The notes: generated by a model not told the origin, from the letters alone. Shown: positions 1 through 10,400, counted from the stretch's first letter. The stretch is 64,000 nt of DNA from CABZJG01 sp965659715 (GCA_965659715.1 CBFHXE010000005.1:1-64000); one strand, 5' to 3'. Made by a program: numbers and translations.

Positions 1-657
1 ATGGATCTCAGCAAAGACGCGCTTGGGTTTATGGAATGGGCAGATGGCAAAATTGGTGAATTTGACGCACGGGTCTATCGCATTTCCTTTTCGGGTGAGC
101 TGTCTTACGAAATTGCTGTGCCTGCAAGTCAGGGCTTGGCATTTTGGCATGCGTTGCTTGAAGCAGGTGAGGAATTTGGGGTTATGCCTTATGGCACCGA
201 GGCGCTTCATGTGATGCGGGCGGAAAAAGGTTTTATCATGATCGGCGATGAAACCGATGGCACGGTTATCCCGCAGGATTTGGGGCTGCATTGGGCCATT
301 TCAAAAAAGAAAACAGATTTTCTAGGCAAACGGGCGCAGGAGCGCACCCATATGACCGATCCAGACCGCTGGCAACTGGTCGGATTGGAAACAATTGACG
401 GCAGCGTGCTGCCCGATGGGGCCTATGCGGTTGGCACCGGCAAAAATGCCAATGGTCAGTTGAATACCGTAGGCCGCGTGACCTCTACCTATTACTCTCC
501 CACGCTAAAACGTGGAATTGCCATGGGCCTTGTTCATAATGGGCCCTCGCGCATGGGTGAAACTATAGAATTTGCCAAAGTCGATGGCAGCCGCGTGCCT
601 GCCAAAATTGTCGATCAGGTGTTTTATGATAAAGACGGGGAGAAGCAGAATGTCTAA
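1..657 (+). CDS. soxA: Sarcosine oxidase alpha subunit, C-terminal part (5' end outside window)
   Basis: This is the last 218 residues of a protein whose beginning lies before the window; the heterotetrameric sarcosine oxidase alpha subunit is normally about 1000 residues. The visible part matches its C-terminal aminomethyltransferase (GcvT-like) domain, with the stretches SGELSYEIAVP, MPYGTEALHVMRAEKG and SPTLKRGIAMG typical of folate-binding GcvT and SoxA tails. The enzyme oxidises sarcosine to glycine in the cytoplasm and passes the methyl carbon to tetrahydrofolate. The stop overlaps the start of soxG by 8 bases, as in soxBDAG operons. A stand-alone GcvT is less likely because soxG follows. 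The ATG at base 1 is only the first codon in the window, not a start. Confidence 0.88.
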   Translation: MDLSKDALGFMEWADGKIGEFDARVYRISFSGELSYEIAVPASQGLAFWHALLEAGEEFGVMPYGTEALHVMRAEKGFIMIGDETDGTVIPQDLGLHWAISKKKTDFLGKRAQERTHMTDPDRWQLVGLETIDGSVLPDGAYAVGTGKNANGQLNTVGRVTSTYYSPTLKRGIAMGLVHNGPSRMGETIEFAKVDGSRVPAKIVDQVFYDKDGEKQNV

Positions 658-1216
658 TTCGATTTCTCAAACCAATGCGCCGTTTGAAGGCTATGTAACA
701 GTGTCAGAGGACGCACCCATGGGGATGTTGACGCTGCGTGGGGATTTAAGCTCAAAGGCTTTTATCACGGCTTTGAAAAAATCGGTGTCAACAGATTTGC
801 CCTCTGCCTGTCAGATCACGCATGACAAGCAAATGAGTGCCGCCTGGATGTCACCGGACGAGCTTTTGATCCTTACACCTTATGATCAGGTCGCCGGGTT
901 GCAAGCCGGGCTGCAAAAGGCGGTGGGCAAGAAGCATTTCTTACTTGCTGATGTGTCCGATGCGCGGGTGAGTTTCACTTTGTCGGGCGATAAGGTTAGA
1001 GAAGTGATTGCCAAATTGGCTCCGGTTGATCTTGCTCCTGACCATTTTGTACCCGGGATGTTTCGCCGGACACGGTTTGGTCAAATTTCCGCAGCGTTTT
1101 GGCTGCAGTCACAAACCGAAGCGCGGGTGATCTGTTTCCGCTCGGTGGCCGAGTTTATGTTCAATCAATTGAGCGCTGCGGCGCGCCCGGGCAGTGAAGT
1201 TGATCTGTGGAGCTAA
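650..1216 (+). CDS. soxG: Sarcosine oxidase gamma subunit
   Basis: This 188-residue protein resembles SoxG, the small subunit of heterotetrameric sarcosine oxidase, which is structurally related to GcvT-type domains. Supporting stretches are LLADVSDARVSFTLSG, LAPVDLAPDHFVPGMFRRT and CFRSVAEFMFNQL. The start chosen is the ATG at 650, which overlaps the end of soxA and has GGGGAG about 8 bases upstream; the open frame extends further 5' inside soxA but that part is not SoxG-like. Translational coupling with soxA is likely. The next gene, sodB, is 162 bases away and has its own strong ribosome site, so soxG appears to end the operon. Confidence 0.88.
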   Translation: MSNSISQTNAPFEGYVTVSEDAPMGMLTLRGDLSSKAFITALKKSVSTDLPSACQITHDKQMSAAWMSPDELLILTPYDQVAGLQAGLQKAVGKKHFLLADVSDARVSFTLSGDKVREVIAKLAPVDLAPDHFVPGMFRRTRFGQISAAFWLQSQTEARVICFRSVAEFMFNQLSAAARPGSEVDLWS

Positions 1217-1311
1217 AGCCGCTTGAACGGATTGATCTTAAATTTTGCGAACCCAATACGATTTGGGGCAGGCAGATTGATTTAAAATGCACCTGAAACG
1301 AGTATTGCCTC

Positions 1312-1338
1312 TTGACGCGCGGTATCTAAGGCTACCAT
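1312..1338 (+). promoter_or_regulatory. Candidate sodB promoter (weak)
   Basis: TTGACG at 1312-1317 is close to a sigma-70 -35 box. The best -10 candidate is TACCAT at 1333-1338, with a short 15-base spacer. It lies about 40 bases upstream of the sodB start. The -10 match is poor, so this is a suggestion only. Confidence 0.3.
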
Positions 1339-1378
1339 TTAGGGCATCTAGATTTTAACATAAAGAAGGAGGCCCGAT

Positions 1379-1978
1379 ATGGCTTTTGAACTTCCAGATC
1401 TTCCTTATGCCCATGATGCGCTCGCCGGTCTCGGTATGTCTGCCGAAACTCTCGAGTATCACCATGACCTGCATCACAAAGCCTATGTCGATAATGGCAA
1501 TAAGCTGATTGCCGGTACTGAATGGGAAAATAAGTCCTTAGAAGACATCATCACCGGCACATATGATGCAGGCGCTGTTGCTCAAAATGGAATTTTCAAC
1601 AATGCCAGCCAGCATTGGAACCATATGCAGTTTTGGGAAATGATTGGGCCGGGCGGCGTGGCCATGCCGTCTGAGCTGACATCCGCGATCAATGACAGCT
1701 TTGGCAGTGTAGATGAGTTCAAGTCGCAGTTTGCCGCTGCAGGGGCCGGCCAATTCGGCTCTGGCTGGTGCTGGCTTGTCAAAGACAGCGATGGCAGCTT
1801 GAAAGTGACCAAAACCGAAAATGGTGTTAACCCGCTGTGTTATGGGCAAACCGCGTTGCTTGGCTGCGATGTCTGGGAGCATTCCTATTACATCGATTTT
1901 CGCAATAAGCGGCCGGTATATTTGAGCAACTTCCTAGATAATCTTGTGAACTGGGAAAACGTTGCCAACCGGATGTAA
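1379..1978 (+). CDS. sodB: Superoxide dismutase, iron type
   Basis: This complete 199-residue Fe/Mn-family superoxide dismutase converts superoxide to oxygen and hydrogen peroxide in the cytoplasm. The signature DVWEHSYYIDF and the N-terminal metal-ligand region EYHHDLHHKAYV are present. The motif IFNNASQHWNH places Gln where Fe enzymes carry their active-site Gln (NNAxQxWNH), so I read it as the Fe type rather than Mn; cambialistic use of either metal cannot be excluded. A strong ribosome site AGAAGGAGG lies at 1364-1372, 6 bases before the ATG. The gene appears monocistronic, followed by a clear intrinsic terminator at 2006-2046. Confidence 0.95.
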   Translation: MAFELPDLPYAHDALAGLGMSAETLEYHHDLHHKAYVDNGNKLIAGTEWENKSLEDIITGTYDAGAVAQNGIFNNASQHWNHMQFWEMIGPGGVAMPSELTSAINDSFGSVDEFKSQFAAAGAGQFGSGWCWLVKDSDGSLKVTKTENGVNPLCYGQTALLGCDVWEHSYYIDFRNKRPVYLSNFLDNLVNWENVANRM

Positions 1979-2005
1979 TTCAACGGTCCAGCGCATGTTT
2001 ATGCG

Positions 2006-2046
2006 TGGCCTGCCAAGCACGACCTTGGCAGGCCATTTGTTTTTTT
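2006..2046 (+). terminator. Intrinsic terminator after sodB
   Basis: A perfect 12-bp stem (TGGCCTGCCAAG at 2006-2017 with its complement at 2024-2035), a 6-base loop and a T-rich tail up to 2046. It lies 28 bases after the sodB stop. Confidence 0.9.
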
Positions 2047-2089
2047 ACGCCTGGATAAATGTTTACCTGACGGGCGCTCTGCACCGTCC

Positions 2090-2986
2090 ATGGGAACGGC
2101 CATCATGACCGAGGTGAAAAAAGGCGTCCTTGCGATGGTAGTTGCCTGCCTTGTGTGGGGGCTGTCGCCGCTTTACTATAAGCTGCTGGTCAGCGTGCCT
2201 CCGATTGAGCTTTTGTCCCATCGTACGATTTGGTCACTGGTGCTGTTTTCATTGATCTTGCTCATGCAAGGGCGTTTGCAGGGTAGTTTTAAGGTTTTGC
2301 AGGATAAAAAAATTGCAGCGATATTATTAATCGCAGCTTTAATGATTGCATTTAACTGGTTTGTTTTCATTTATTCCATTCAAGTAAATCGAGCCACCGA
2401 ATCCAGCTTGGGGTATTTTATTTTTCCCCTTGTGTCGGTTGTCTTCGGGGTTGTGTTGTTTCGAGAAAGCCTTAGCTCCACCCAAATCAGTGCGGTGATG
2501 TTGGCTGCCGCGGCTGTTCTTATATTGACCTATGGTCTTGGGCAGGTTCCTTGGATTGCGCTGTCTGTATCGGTCAGTTTTGGCATTTATGGCGTTATTA
2601 AGAAATCCCTTAGCATACCGGCCATCGTAACGGTAACGTTGGAAGTACTATTGTTGTCACCCATTGCACTAATGATTTTGTATCTTCATCATGCATCGGA
2701 CAGCGGTGGTCAATTTGGCCAGTCTATTTCCATAAGCGTTTTGTTAATCTTATCGGGCCTGATGACTGCAACGCCGTTAATCCTGTTTTCCTACGCCACG
2801 CGGCGGGTCGAATTGGCGACGGTAGGAATATTGCAATATATTAACCCCAGTTTGCAGTTCCTATGTGCAACCGTTTTGTTCCTAGAGCCTCTGTCCATTT
2901 GGCATGCACTTGCGTTTCCACTAATTTGGATTGCATTGGCGCTTTACAGCTGGGCAAGCTTTCAAACTACAAGACGTTCAATATAA
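2090..2986 (+). CDS. rarD: RarD-like EamA-family permease
   Basis: This inner-membrane protein of 298 residues belongs to the EamA/DMT transporter superfamily and most resembles RarD (annotated as chloramphenicol-sensitive protein), whose substrate is not firmly known. About ten hydrophobic segments alternate with short loops, beginning VLAMVVACLVWGLSPLYYKLL, and the RarD-typical LLSHRTIWSLVL region follows. An internal ATG at 2105 has GGGAAC about 8 bases upstream and may be the true start, shortening the protein by 5 residues. The 3' end overlaps the convergent LOG-family gene by 25 bases. The gene stands alone after the sodB terminator. Confidence 0.85.
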   Translation: MGTAIMTEVKKGVLAMVVACLVWGLSPLYYKLLVSVPPIELLSHRTIWSLVLFSLILLMQGRLQGSFKVLQDKKIAAILLIAALMIAFNWFVFIYSIQVNRATESSLGYFIFPLVSVVFGVVLFRESLSSTQISAVMLAAAAVLILTYGLGQVPWIALSVSVSFGIYGVIKKSLSIPAIVTVTLEVLLLSPIALMILYLHHASDSGGQFGQSISISVLLILSGLMTATPLILFSYATRRVELATVGILQYINPSLQFLCATVLFLEPLSIWHALAFPLIWIALALYSWASFQTTRRSI

Positions 2987-3513
2987 TCCATTGTTTCCTC
3001 TGCGGTGCTTGTGACAGTGAATAGGCTTTTGAGTGAGCTGTCGGCAAAGCCGCTTTCAATCGTGTGGTCAATGAGGGCGATCAAAGGATCCCAGTACTGG
3101 GCTACGTTTAGGATGATGATGGGTTTTTTATGCAATTTAAGCTGGGCCCAAGTGAGCACTTCAAAAAATTCGTCGAGCGAGCCGGCACCGCCGGGCATCA
3201 TCACCAATGCATCGCTGTTCATGAACATCACTTTTTTCCGCTCATGCATATTTTCAGTCACAATAAATCGATTCAAGTCGGTTTTGCCGACTTCGGCTTT
3301 AAGCAAATGCGTTGGAATCACACCAAAAGTTTCTCCACCAGCGTTCTGTGTGGCGCGGGCGACCGCGCCCATCAAACCAATATCACCTGCGCCATAGACA
3401 AGCCGCCATCCTGCTCTGGCAATTGCCAGACCCAATGCCTCTGCTTGATCCACATAAGCCGGCAAATTGCCCACTCGCGAGCCACAATAGACACAGACAG
3501 ATAGTTTTTTCAT
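2962..3513 (-). CDS. LOG-family protein (putative cytokinin riboside phosphoribohydrolase)
   Basis: This 183-residue Rossmann-fold protein belongs to the LOG (lonely guy) / TIGR00730 family, which cleaves ribose 5-phosphate from N6-modified or plain AMP. The family motif is present as MPGGAGSLDEFFEV (PGGxGTxxE with Ser for Thr), together with the conserved MHERKK basic stretch and the N-terminal VCVYCGSR. The start at 3513 is chosen because AAGGA sits 7 bases upstream and the family begins near here; an upstream in-frame ATG at 3534 would add 7 residues. The gene is convergent with rarD (25-base overlap). The cellular role in bacteria is unclear; a purine nucleotide hydrolase is as good a guess as a hormone enzyme. 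Confidence 0.88.
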   Translation of the reverse strand: MKKLSVCVYCGSRVGNLPAYVDQAEALGLAIARAGWRLVYGAGDIGLMGAVARATQNAGGETFGVIPTHLLKAEVGKTDLNRFIVTENMHERKKVMFMNSDALVMMPGGAGSLDEFFEVLTWAQLKLHKKPIIILNVAQYWDPLIALIDHTIESGFADSSLKSLFTVTSTAEETMDYIERLVV

Positions 3514-3616
3514 TTTTAAGTCCTTATGCGGCATATCACCTTTTGACGATGCTAGCCTGTGTCGCTATGGTCGCTCAACGCTTTATTGGGGTTCAAGCTG
3601 CCTTCAAGGGATAAAA

Positions 3617-5563
3617 ATGGATAACAAATCGTCGCAGTCTTCGCTGTTGATTGGCATCGTGGTCGCGCTTCTGGTTGCCGCTGTTGCAGGGGATATGATT
3701 TATCGCTCATTTTTTGGCGATACAGAAAGCACGGCAACTGTTCCTCAGGTTTCTGCTGATCCAGAGCAAACTGTAGAGCCCGCGCCACAAGTAGCACCAG
3801 AAACTGATGCAGATACGTCGCAAAGTGATGCACAAGACTCGTCCGAGCCTATGACTAAACCGGCCACCTCGGCAGAGGAAACCGACGAGCAAGATACCGG
3901 TACCACATCCTCAGATTTGCCTGAAACTGAAGCCAAATCAGAGAGTTTTGTTATTTTACAAACAGTTAGAGTAGACGGCGACGGAGCTGTTGTGATCGCG
4001 GGTACAGGAGTGCCAGGTCAATTAGTGGAAATTTTGGTTAATGGTAAAGTGGTTGAGACTGCGCTTGCTGATGGTCAGGGCAATTTTGTAAGCCTGTTTG
4101 ATTTGCCTTATAGTGATGCCGTCAGAGTATTGTCTTTGCGTAGCATCGTGGATGGCCAAGAGTTCGTGTCCGACCAAGATGCGATTATTGCACCGGCTCA
4201 AATTGCTGCTGCTGCGCCTAGCAAAGTCACCACAGAGACGGACGTTACTCCAGAATCTGTTGCGGCAGAGACCGAAGTTGCGCAGGCTGATGCAGCATCC
4301 GAAACAGAATCGCAACCAAGCGAAAGTAATACGGCCGAGAGGTCGGTCGCTGAGCAGCCAGAATCAGATTTACAGGCCGCTGAGATCGAAACGGAAATAG
4401 CCTCTACGGAGGCGCAAAGCGTTGCAGAACCGGCCGCGGACAGCGCAGAGCCGACAAATACGGGTTCGGCCGTTGCAATGGCCGAAACCGAACAGATTAA
4501 AGCCTCTACAGAGGCGCAAAGCGTTGCAGAACCGGCCGCAGACAGCGCAGAGCCGACAAATACGGGTTCGACCGTTGCAATGGCCGAAACCGAACAGGTT
4601 ACTGAAGAGGCGTCTGATGTCGCGGCTGCAGATGAGCCCGATACCACCGCATCGGTGACCACAGCACAAGACAGCGAAGCAAACGCAACGGACACAGATG
4701 AAAGCGTCGTTCTCAAAACCACCGATGAGCAGACAAGCGAAGCCGTCCCTCAGGGTCAAACTGAGCAAGCGGATGCTTCTGAAAATGAAACTTCAAGCGC
4801 AGAGCTTGCGACTGTTTCAACCAAAGACAGCACCGAAGCGCCAGCGCAAAGCAGCCTAGATAACGCGCAACCCGCAGATAATGACGAGGGTGTGGCTGCT
4901 GCCACAAATGATAATACAACAGAAGAATTGGCAACAGCTGAAGCAGAAACCACCCAATTGGCGACGGATGAGGTAATCGAAGACACCGCCGACGTTACAG
5001 ATATTGTACCAGAAGTGGAAGCTGACCAAACCCCGACTGTGATGATTGCGGATCAGGATGGAGTGCGTGTGGTTCAAGGCGGCGAGGATCAATCTTCCTC
5101 AGATGTGGCATTGGATGCGATTAGTTATGATGAAGAGGGTGAGGTGGCTTTGTCTGGTCGCGGCACGCCGGCGGCGCAAGTTATGGTTTATCTGGATAAT
5201 GCACCCATTTCATCAACAGTCTTGGATAGCGCGGGGCAATGGAAAACCGACCTGACGAATGTTGATCCAGGGGTCTATACGCTGCGCATTGATCAATTGG
5301 ATACTGGCGGAAAAGTCGTGTCTCGGTTGGAAACGCCATTTCAGCGTGAAAACCGCGAGCGTTTGATAGAACAGGTTGCCGCCTCGGCAGAGCCAGCGCG
5401 GGTTAATGTAATTACCGTACAGCCTGGCTACACGCTTTGGGCAATAGCGCGCAGCCGCTATGGCCAGGGGGTACTATATGTACAGGTTTTTGAGGCCAAT
5501 CGGGATAAAATTCGTGATCCGGATCTTATTTATCCTGGCCAGGTTTTCCAACTGCCGGATTAA
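3617..5563 (+). CDS. Membrane-anchored LysM protein with long acidic Ala/Glu/Thr-rich linker
   Basis: This is a 648-residue envelope protein. A single N-terminal membrane segment (about residues 11-30) is followed by a long low-complexity region rich in Ala, Glu, Thr and Ser. Two Ig-like segments flank the linker: about 112-190 (VEILVNGKVVETALADGQG) and about 500-575 (AQVMVYLDNAPISSTVLDS). The C-terminal 55 residues form a LysM domain (YTLWAIARSRYGQGVLY to IYPGQVFQLPD), which binds peptidoglycan glycans. The layout suggests a periplasmic protein tethered to the inner membrane that reaches the cell wall across a flexible spacer. The linker includes a 34-residue perfectly phased tandem duplication (bases 4400-4603). 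AAGGGA precedes the ATG. The next gene, an ABC exporter, is 100 bases away. Function beyond wall binding is unknown. Confidence 0.85.
   Translation: MDNKSSQSSLLIGIVVALLVAAVAGDMIYRSFFGDTESTATVPQVSADPEQTVEPAPQVAPETDADTSQSDAQDSSEPMTKPATSAEETDEQDTGTTSSDLPETEAKSESFVILQTVRVDGDGAVVIAGTGVPGQLVEILVNGKVVETALADGQGNFVSLFDLPYSDAVRVLSLRSIVDGQEFVSDQDAIIAPAQIAAAAPSKVTTETDVTPESVAAETEVAQADAASETESQPSESNTAERSVAEQPESDLQAAEIETEIASTEAQSVAEPAADSAEPTNTGSAVAMAETEQIKASTEAQSVAEPAADSAEPTNTGSTVAMAETEQVTEEASDVAAADEPDTTASVTTAQDSEANATDTDESVVLKTTDEQTSEAVPQGQTEQADASENETSSAELATVSTKDSTEAPAQSSLDNAQPADNDEGVAAATNDNTTEELATAEAETTQLATDEVIEDTADVTDIVPEVEADQTPTVMIADQDGVRVVQGGEDQSSSDVALDAISYDEEGEVALSGRGTPAAQVMVYLDNAPISSTVLDSAGQWKTDLTNVDPGVYTLRIDQLDTGGKVVSRLETPFQRENRERLIEQVAASAEPARVNVITVQPGYTLWAIARSRYGQGVLYVQVFEANRDKIRDPDLIYPGQVFQLPD
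4400..4603 (+). repeat. 102-bp tandem duplication inside the LysM gene
   Basis: Two adjacent copies of 102 bases (4400-4501 and 4502-4603) encode a 34-residue unit beginning ASTEAQSVAEPAADSAEPT. The copies differ at only a few bases, so the duplication looks recent, and it keeps the reading frame. Such repeats change copy number easily and would lengthen or shorten the linker. Confidence 0.93.
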
Positions 5564-5663
5564 ATAGCTTCCTTACGGTTTAATTTTGTCCAGCCTGCTC
5601 TGGTGTTCGGGGTATGTTTAACCTATCTGAAAGTTATAAAGTTTCTTTAATTGGCCAAGGTTT

Positions 5664-7481
5664 ATGTCGGATACAGCAAGTTCCAAAGATGTTACAGCTA
5701 AAGAAGAGCGACGCTCCGCGTGGAAAATCATCAAGAATGTAATCCCGTATCTTTGGCCAGACAGTCAAAAAGCCGTTAAAGCTCGCGTTGTTTTAGCTCT
5801 AATTTTGCTTGTAGTGGCCAAGATTGTCGCCACTGTCCTGCCGCTTTTACAAGGTGCTGCGGTTGATAGCCTGAGCGGAAAAACTACAGATTTTATTCTG
5901 GGGGCTGTGGGACTAACGCTCGCCTATGGGACCGCCCGTATTCTTGAAAGTGGATTTCAGCAATTGCGAGATGCGGTGTTTGCCCCGGTCGGGCAAAGGG
6001 CATTGCGTTTGTTGGCGCTTGAAACGTTTCGTCACATCCATAGCCTGTCCATGCGGTATCACATAACCCGAAAAACTGGTGGGCTCAGCAGAATAGTTGA
6101 GCGCGGTGTAAAAGGCGTTGATTTTTTGTTGCGCTTTCTGCTTTTTTCAATCGGGCCGTTGATCCTGCAAATGGTGATGATCTCTAGCGCTTTGTTTATC
6201 ATTTTGGATTTCTGGTACGTTCTTGTCGTGCTAACCACAATTGCACTCTATGTGTGGTTTACATTCACAGTCTCCGAATGGCGGGTCAAACTGCGCCGGC
6301 GGATGAATGAACAGGATACAGAAGCGAACCAAAAGGCGATTGATAGCCTGCTGAACTTTGAAACCGTAAAATACTTCAACGCAGAAGAGCGCGAAGCGCA
6401 ACGCTATGATCGGGCAATGGCGGGTTATGCCGACGCTGCTCTGAAAACCAGCTACTCGCTGGCAGCGTTGAATTTTGGTCAGGTTGTTTTAATCACGCTG
6501 GGGTTGACCACAATGATGGTTATGGCTGCATTGGGCGTGCAAAATGGCACCCTAAGTGTTGGCGATTTTGTCGTCGTCACCGCCTATATGATCCAGATTA
6601 CAATGCCGCTGAATTTTCTGGGTACAGTTTACCGCGAAATTCGCCAGGCACTTGTTGATATGGCCGAGATGTTTGATCTGCTAAATTACCCAACCGAGGT
6701 TACTGACAAACCTGACGCCCCAGACTTGAAGGTGACCGGCGGGCATTTGGAGTTTAAAAATATTCAGTTTGGCTATGAAGCGGACCGGCAAATTTTATTG
6801 AATGTGAGCATTGATATTCCGGCGGGACAAACCATTGCCATTGTTGGGCCGTCAGGCTCTGGAAAATCTACTATCGGCCGGTTGCTGTTTCGCTTTTATG
6901 ATGCCAGCGCTGGTTCGCTTTGTATTGATGGTCAAGACGTGCGCGATGTTACCCAACTTAGCCTGCATCAATCCATTGGCGTGGTGCCACAGGATACGGT
7001 TCTGTTTAACGATACAATTCTCTATAATATTGCCTACGGGCGCGAGGGCGCCAGTTTTGCCGAGATTGAGCAGGCGGCGCAGGACGCTCAAATTCATGAT
7101 TTTATTCAGTCTTTGCCACAAGGCTATGACACATTGGTGGGTGAAAGAGGGCTCAAACTATCTGGCGGTGAAAAGCAGCGGGTTGGTATTGCTCGGACTT
7201 TGTTGAAAAACCCGCCAATTTTATTGCTGGATGAAGCAACCAGCGCGCTTGATAGCGAAACAGAACATGAAATTCAAGACGCGCTTGATCGGGCAGGGCG
7301 TGGCCGCACTGTGCTAATGATTGCGCATCGCTTATCGACCGTTGCCAAGGCGGACAGCATTGTGGTGCTGGAAGATGGACAGGTGGTAGAGCGCGGAGAT
7401 CACACAACACTGTTGGCACGCAAAGGGCGCTATCATGACTTGTGGATGTTACAGCAGTCGCAAAAGGAGACCGCTGCGTAG
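5664..7481 (+). CDS. Atm1/HMT1-type ABC exporter (fused permease and ATPase)
   Basis: This 605-residue half-transporter has an N-terminal six-helix domain (about residues 40-325) and a C-terminal ATPase (about 355-590). Walker A GPSGSGKST, signature LSGGEKQR, Walker B ILLLDEATSALD and the H-loop MIAHRLST are intact. The cytoplasmic stretch TEANQKAIDSLLNFETVKYF is typical of the Atm1/ABCB7/HMT1 branch, whose members export glutathione-linked sulfur or metal conjugates and help metal tolerance and iron-sulfur maturation outside mitochondria. I infer the same role here. It works as a homodimer in the inner membrane. The ATG at 5664 has AAGG close upstream. It ends 7 bases from the convergent RND gene with no clear terminator between. 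Confidence 0.9.
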   Translation: MSDTASSKDVTAKEERRSAWKIIKNVIPYLWPDSQKAVKARVVLALILLVVAKIVATVLPLLQGAAVDSLSGKTTDFILGAVGLTLAYGTARILESGFQQLRDAVFAPVGQRALRLLALETFRHIHSLSMRYHITRKTGGLSRIVERGVKGVDFLLRFLLFSIGPLILQMVMISSALFIILDFWYVLVVLTTIALYVWFTFTVSEWRVKLRRRMNEQDTEANQKAIDSLLNFETVKYFNAEEREAQRYDRAMAGYADAALKTSYSLAALNFGQVVLITLGLTTMMVMAALGVQNGTLSVGDFVVVTAYMIQITMPLNFLGTVYREIRQALVDMAEMFDLLNYPTEVTDKPDAPDLKVTGGHLEFKNIQFGYEADRQILLNVSIDIPAGQTIAIVGPSGSGKSTIGRLLFRFYDASAGSLCIDGQDVRDVTQLSLHQSIGVVPQDTVLFNDTILYNIAYGREGASFAEIEQAAQDAQIHDFIQSLPQGYDTLVGERGLKLSGGEKQRVGIARTLLKNPPILLLDEATSALDSETEHEIQDALDRAGRGRTVLMIAHRLSTVAKADSIVVLEDGQVVERGDHTTLLARKGRYHDLWMLQQSQKETAA

Positions 7482-7488
7482 TTGCCTG

Positions 7489-10400
7489 CTATTCAGCAGC
7501 TCTTAAAGGAGTTGCACTCACGTCTAAAGGGTTGTCTTTTCCATCGCTGCCGATCAAATCAGACCAGATGATTTCAGGTTGTTTAATACGCTTTGCTTTG
7601 CGCCGCAGAGCCCAATCCTGTGCAATATTGGCCTGACGGTTGGCGCCAAGCACGCGAAGCGCATTGGCAAACCATTTTGCATAGGTCACCACCCAAACAC
7701 GAGAGGACAGCAACGCCGGGGTAAACACCAATGTGAGTACCGTTGCGATGCCAAGACCAAAAACAACCGCAGTGGCCAGCTGTTTCCACCAAAGTGCGGT
7801 TGGGCTATCAACCGAATAGCCACCGCCGATAAAATCAAGGCTGAGTCCAAACATCATCGGTGCAAGGCCGGCCATGGTGGTGATTGTGGTCAAAAGTACC
7901 GGCCGGATGCGCTGTTCAGCTGTTCGGATAATAGCTTCCACACGCGGCATATATTTTGAAAGATCTTGATAGGTGTCGATCAAAACAATGTTGTTGTTCA
8001 CCACAATACCTGCCAAGGCAACAATACCAGTGCCGGTCATTATGGTCGAAAAGGCTTGGTTCATCACCAACATTCCGATCAACACTCCTACGGTCGAAAG
8101 GACAACGGCCAAAAGAACAATTGTTGCGTTATAAAAGCTGTTAAACTGGGCCAGCAAAATAATGAACATCAGCGCCAGAGCCGCGCTAAAAGCGCTCGAT
8201 AGGAAAGCTTGACTTTCAGCTTGGTCTTGTTGATCGCCAGTCCATTCCCAAGAAATACCGGCAGGTAGCGGATTGGCCTCGAGATATTCTGTAAGATAGG
8301 CAATTCGCTCGTTTGCATTTATAATTACATCACGGCTTTCGCCATTGTCATCAATTTCTGCCTTCTTAAGATTCGGCAGAACCGCCGCTTTGATGTCAAA
8401 GTAACGTTTTTGATCGATCCGGTTGATCTCTGCCAGTTTTTTAACTGGCTTTCGGGTGATGAAATTGGACAGGGGAACAAGCCCATCCTGTGTCCGTACT
8501 TTTAAGGTATCTAGCGTGCTTAAAAACCGGTCTTCGCGTGGCAGACGTACTCTGATTTCAACCTCTTCATCGCTGCTATCCACACGCATTGTGTCCAGCA
8601 GAAGTCCGCGGGTGACGAGCTGTACCATACCGCCCACAGTGGCCACATCTGCACCATAGCGGCCTGCTTTTTCCACATCCACATCAATTTGCCAGTCAAT
8701 CCCGGGCAGGGGGAGTGTATCTTCGATTAAGTTGAGCCCATAGGTATCATCGAAAACCGAGCGCATCTTTTCTGTGCTGGCCAGAAGATCATCCCAATTA
8801 TCGCCTGTAAGCCTTAGATGCACCGGTTTGCTGCTGGCTGGGCCACGCCCAAGGGCGAGAACTTCAATTTGGATCCCGGGAATTTGTTTGAGCTGCGCGG
8901 TCAGTTCGTCGACCACCAGATTGCCATCAAGCTCTGGACGCCCGCGGCGATCTTCCCATGGTATGGTTTCAAGCTGAATACGTCCAATGGTGTCTTTTGG
9001 TGTCGATGCGCCTGCCGTGTTTTGGTTTAAGCCGCCAGCGCCTGCAAAAGAAAAGACGGTTGCAATTCCGGGATGATCTATAACGATTTTTTCGGCTTGG
9101 CGTAAAAGATCATCTTTTTCTTCAAGCGAAAGATTGCCGCGGGCTTTGACATACACAATCGCTTGCTCGGGTTCGGATTCAACAAAAAACTCAACGCCAT
9201 TATTATTAGACCCATAGTATGTGAAAACTGAGATAGCAAATAAAGCCACGGCAGCAATAGTCACCAGAGGCATAATCGGATTGCCTGCCACAAGTTTAAT
9301 GAAATACCCAAAAAGGGTTCTGCGATAGCCCACTTGCACACGTTTGGCAGGGCGTTCGATTTTAACTGAGCCCAGAATGGTCGAGCCTGCAAATGCCGAT
9401 AGTATGAACATCGCAGCCCCTGGAAATATCGCCCAAATGCCCAAGGAGTCGCGGTCTAAACCTAATAGATAAGCCGGGTTTACAACCTGCATCGCACTTA
9501 GGAAAACAGCATAAAAGACCATTGGTACAAGGGCTGCGCGCACTGCCCATGGCAGGGCCGCGCGTAAAAAGTCTGATCCGTTTTCAAAAACGCGGCTGAG
9601 CCGGCCAGAGACACCGCCGATAATCGGCAAGAACACCAACGCCACAATCAACGACGCAGAAAGCACGAAAATCAATGTCACCGGAAGCATACCCATGAAT
9701 TGACCTGCAACACCAGGCCAAAACAGCATCGGCAAAAAGGCGCATAATGTGGTTGCGGTTGAACTAACAACCGGCCAGAACATGCGTTTTGCGGCCTCTA
9801 CATATGCACTCATCGGGCCGACGCCTTCGGCAATTTTTTTATCGGCATATTCAACCACAACAATCGCGCCATCCACCAACATCCCCACGGCGAGGATAAG
9901 CCCGAACATCACAATGTTGGAAATTGTAATCCCCATCACGCCCATCAACACAAAGCTCAATAGAAATGAGGTGGGGATTGCAAAGCCAACCAGCAAAGCC
10001 GCACGCGTGCCCAGCGAAGACAGAACAACCATCATCACCAAAGCGATCGCGGTCAGAACCGAGCCTTCAAGTTGGCTGACCATACTGTCAACCACACGCG
10101 ATTGATCGTTCGAGGTGCCCACATTTATCGCTGCACGCAAATCTTGCGGCCATGTGGCCTTTTCGGCTTCGACCAATTCATCAATCAGCTTGGCGGTTTT
10201 AATTAGATTAAAGCCTTTGCGTTTGACCACTTGCAACGCAACTGTTGTTTCACCATTAAAACGCGCAGTGCCCGCGCGGTCTTCAAAGGTCAGTTTAATG
10301 GTGGCCAAATCACCCAATGTGACCACACGGTCGCCATTGGTTTTCACCGGCAATGAATAAATATCGCGCGGCTCATCAAAGCTTGATGGGATTTTAACCG

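Noticed and set aside
4198..4722. 174-codon open frame on the minus strand rich in Ser, Ala and Val
   Set aside because: It is the mirror of the low-complexity Ala/Glu/Thr linker of the LysM gene; no start signal and no family resemblance.
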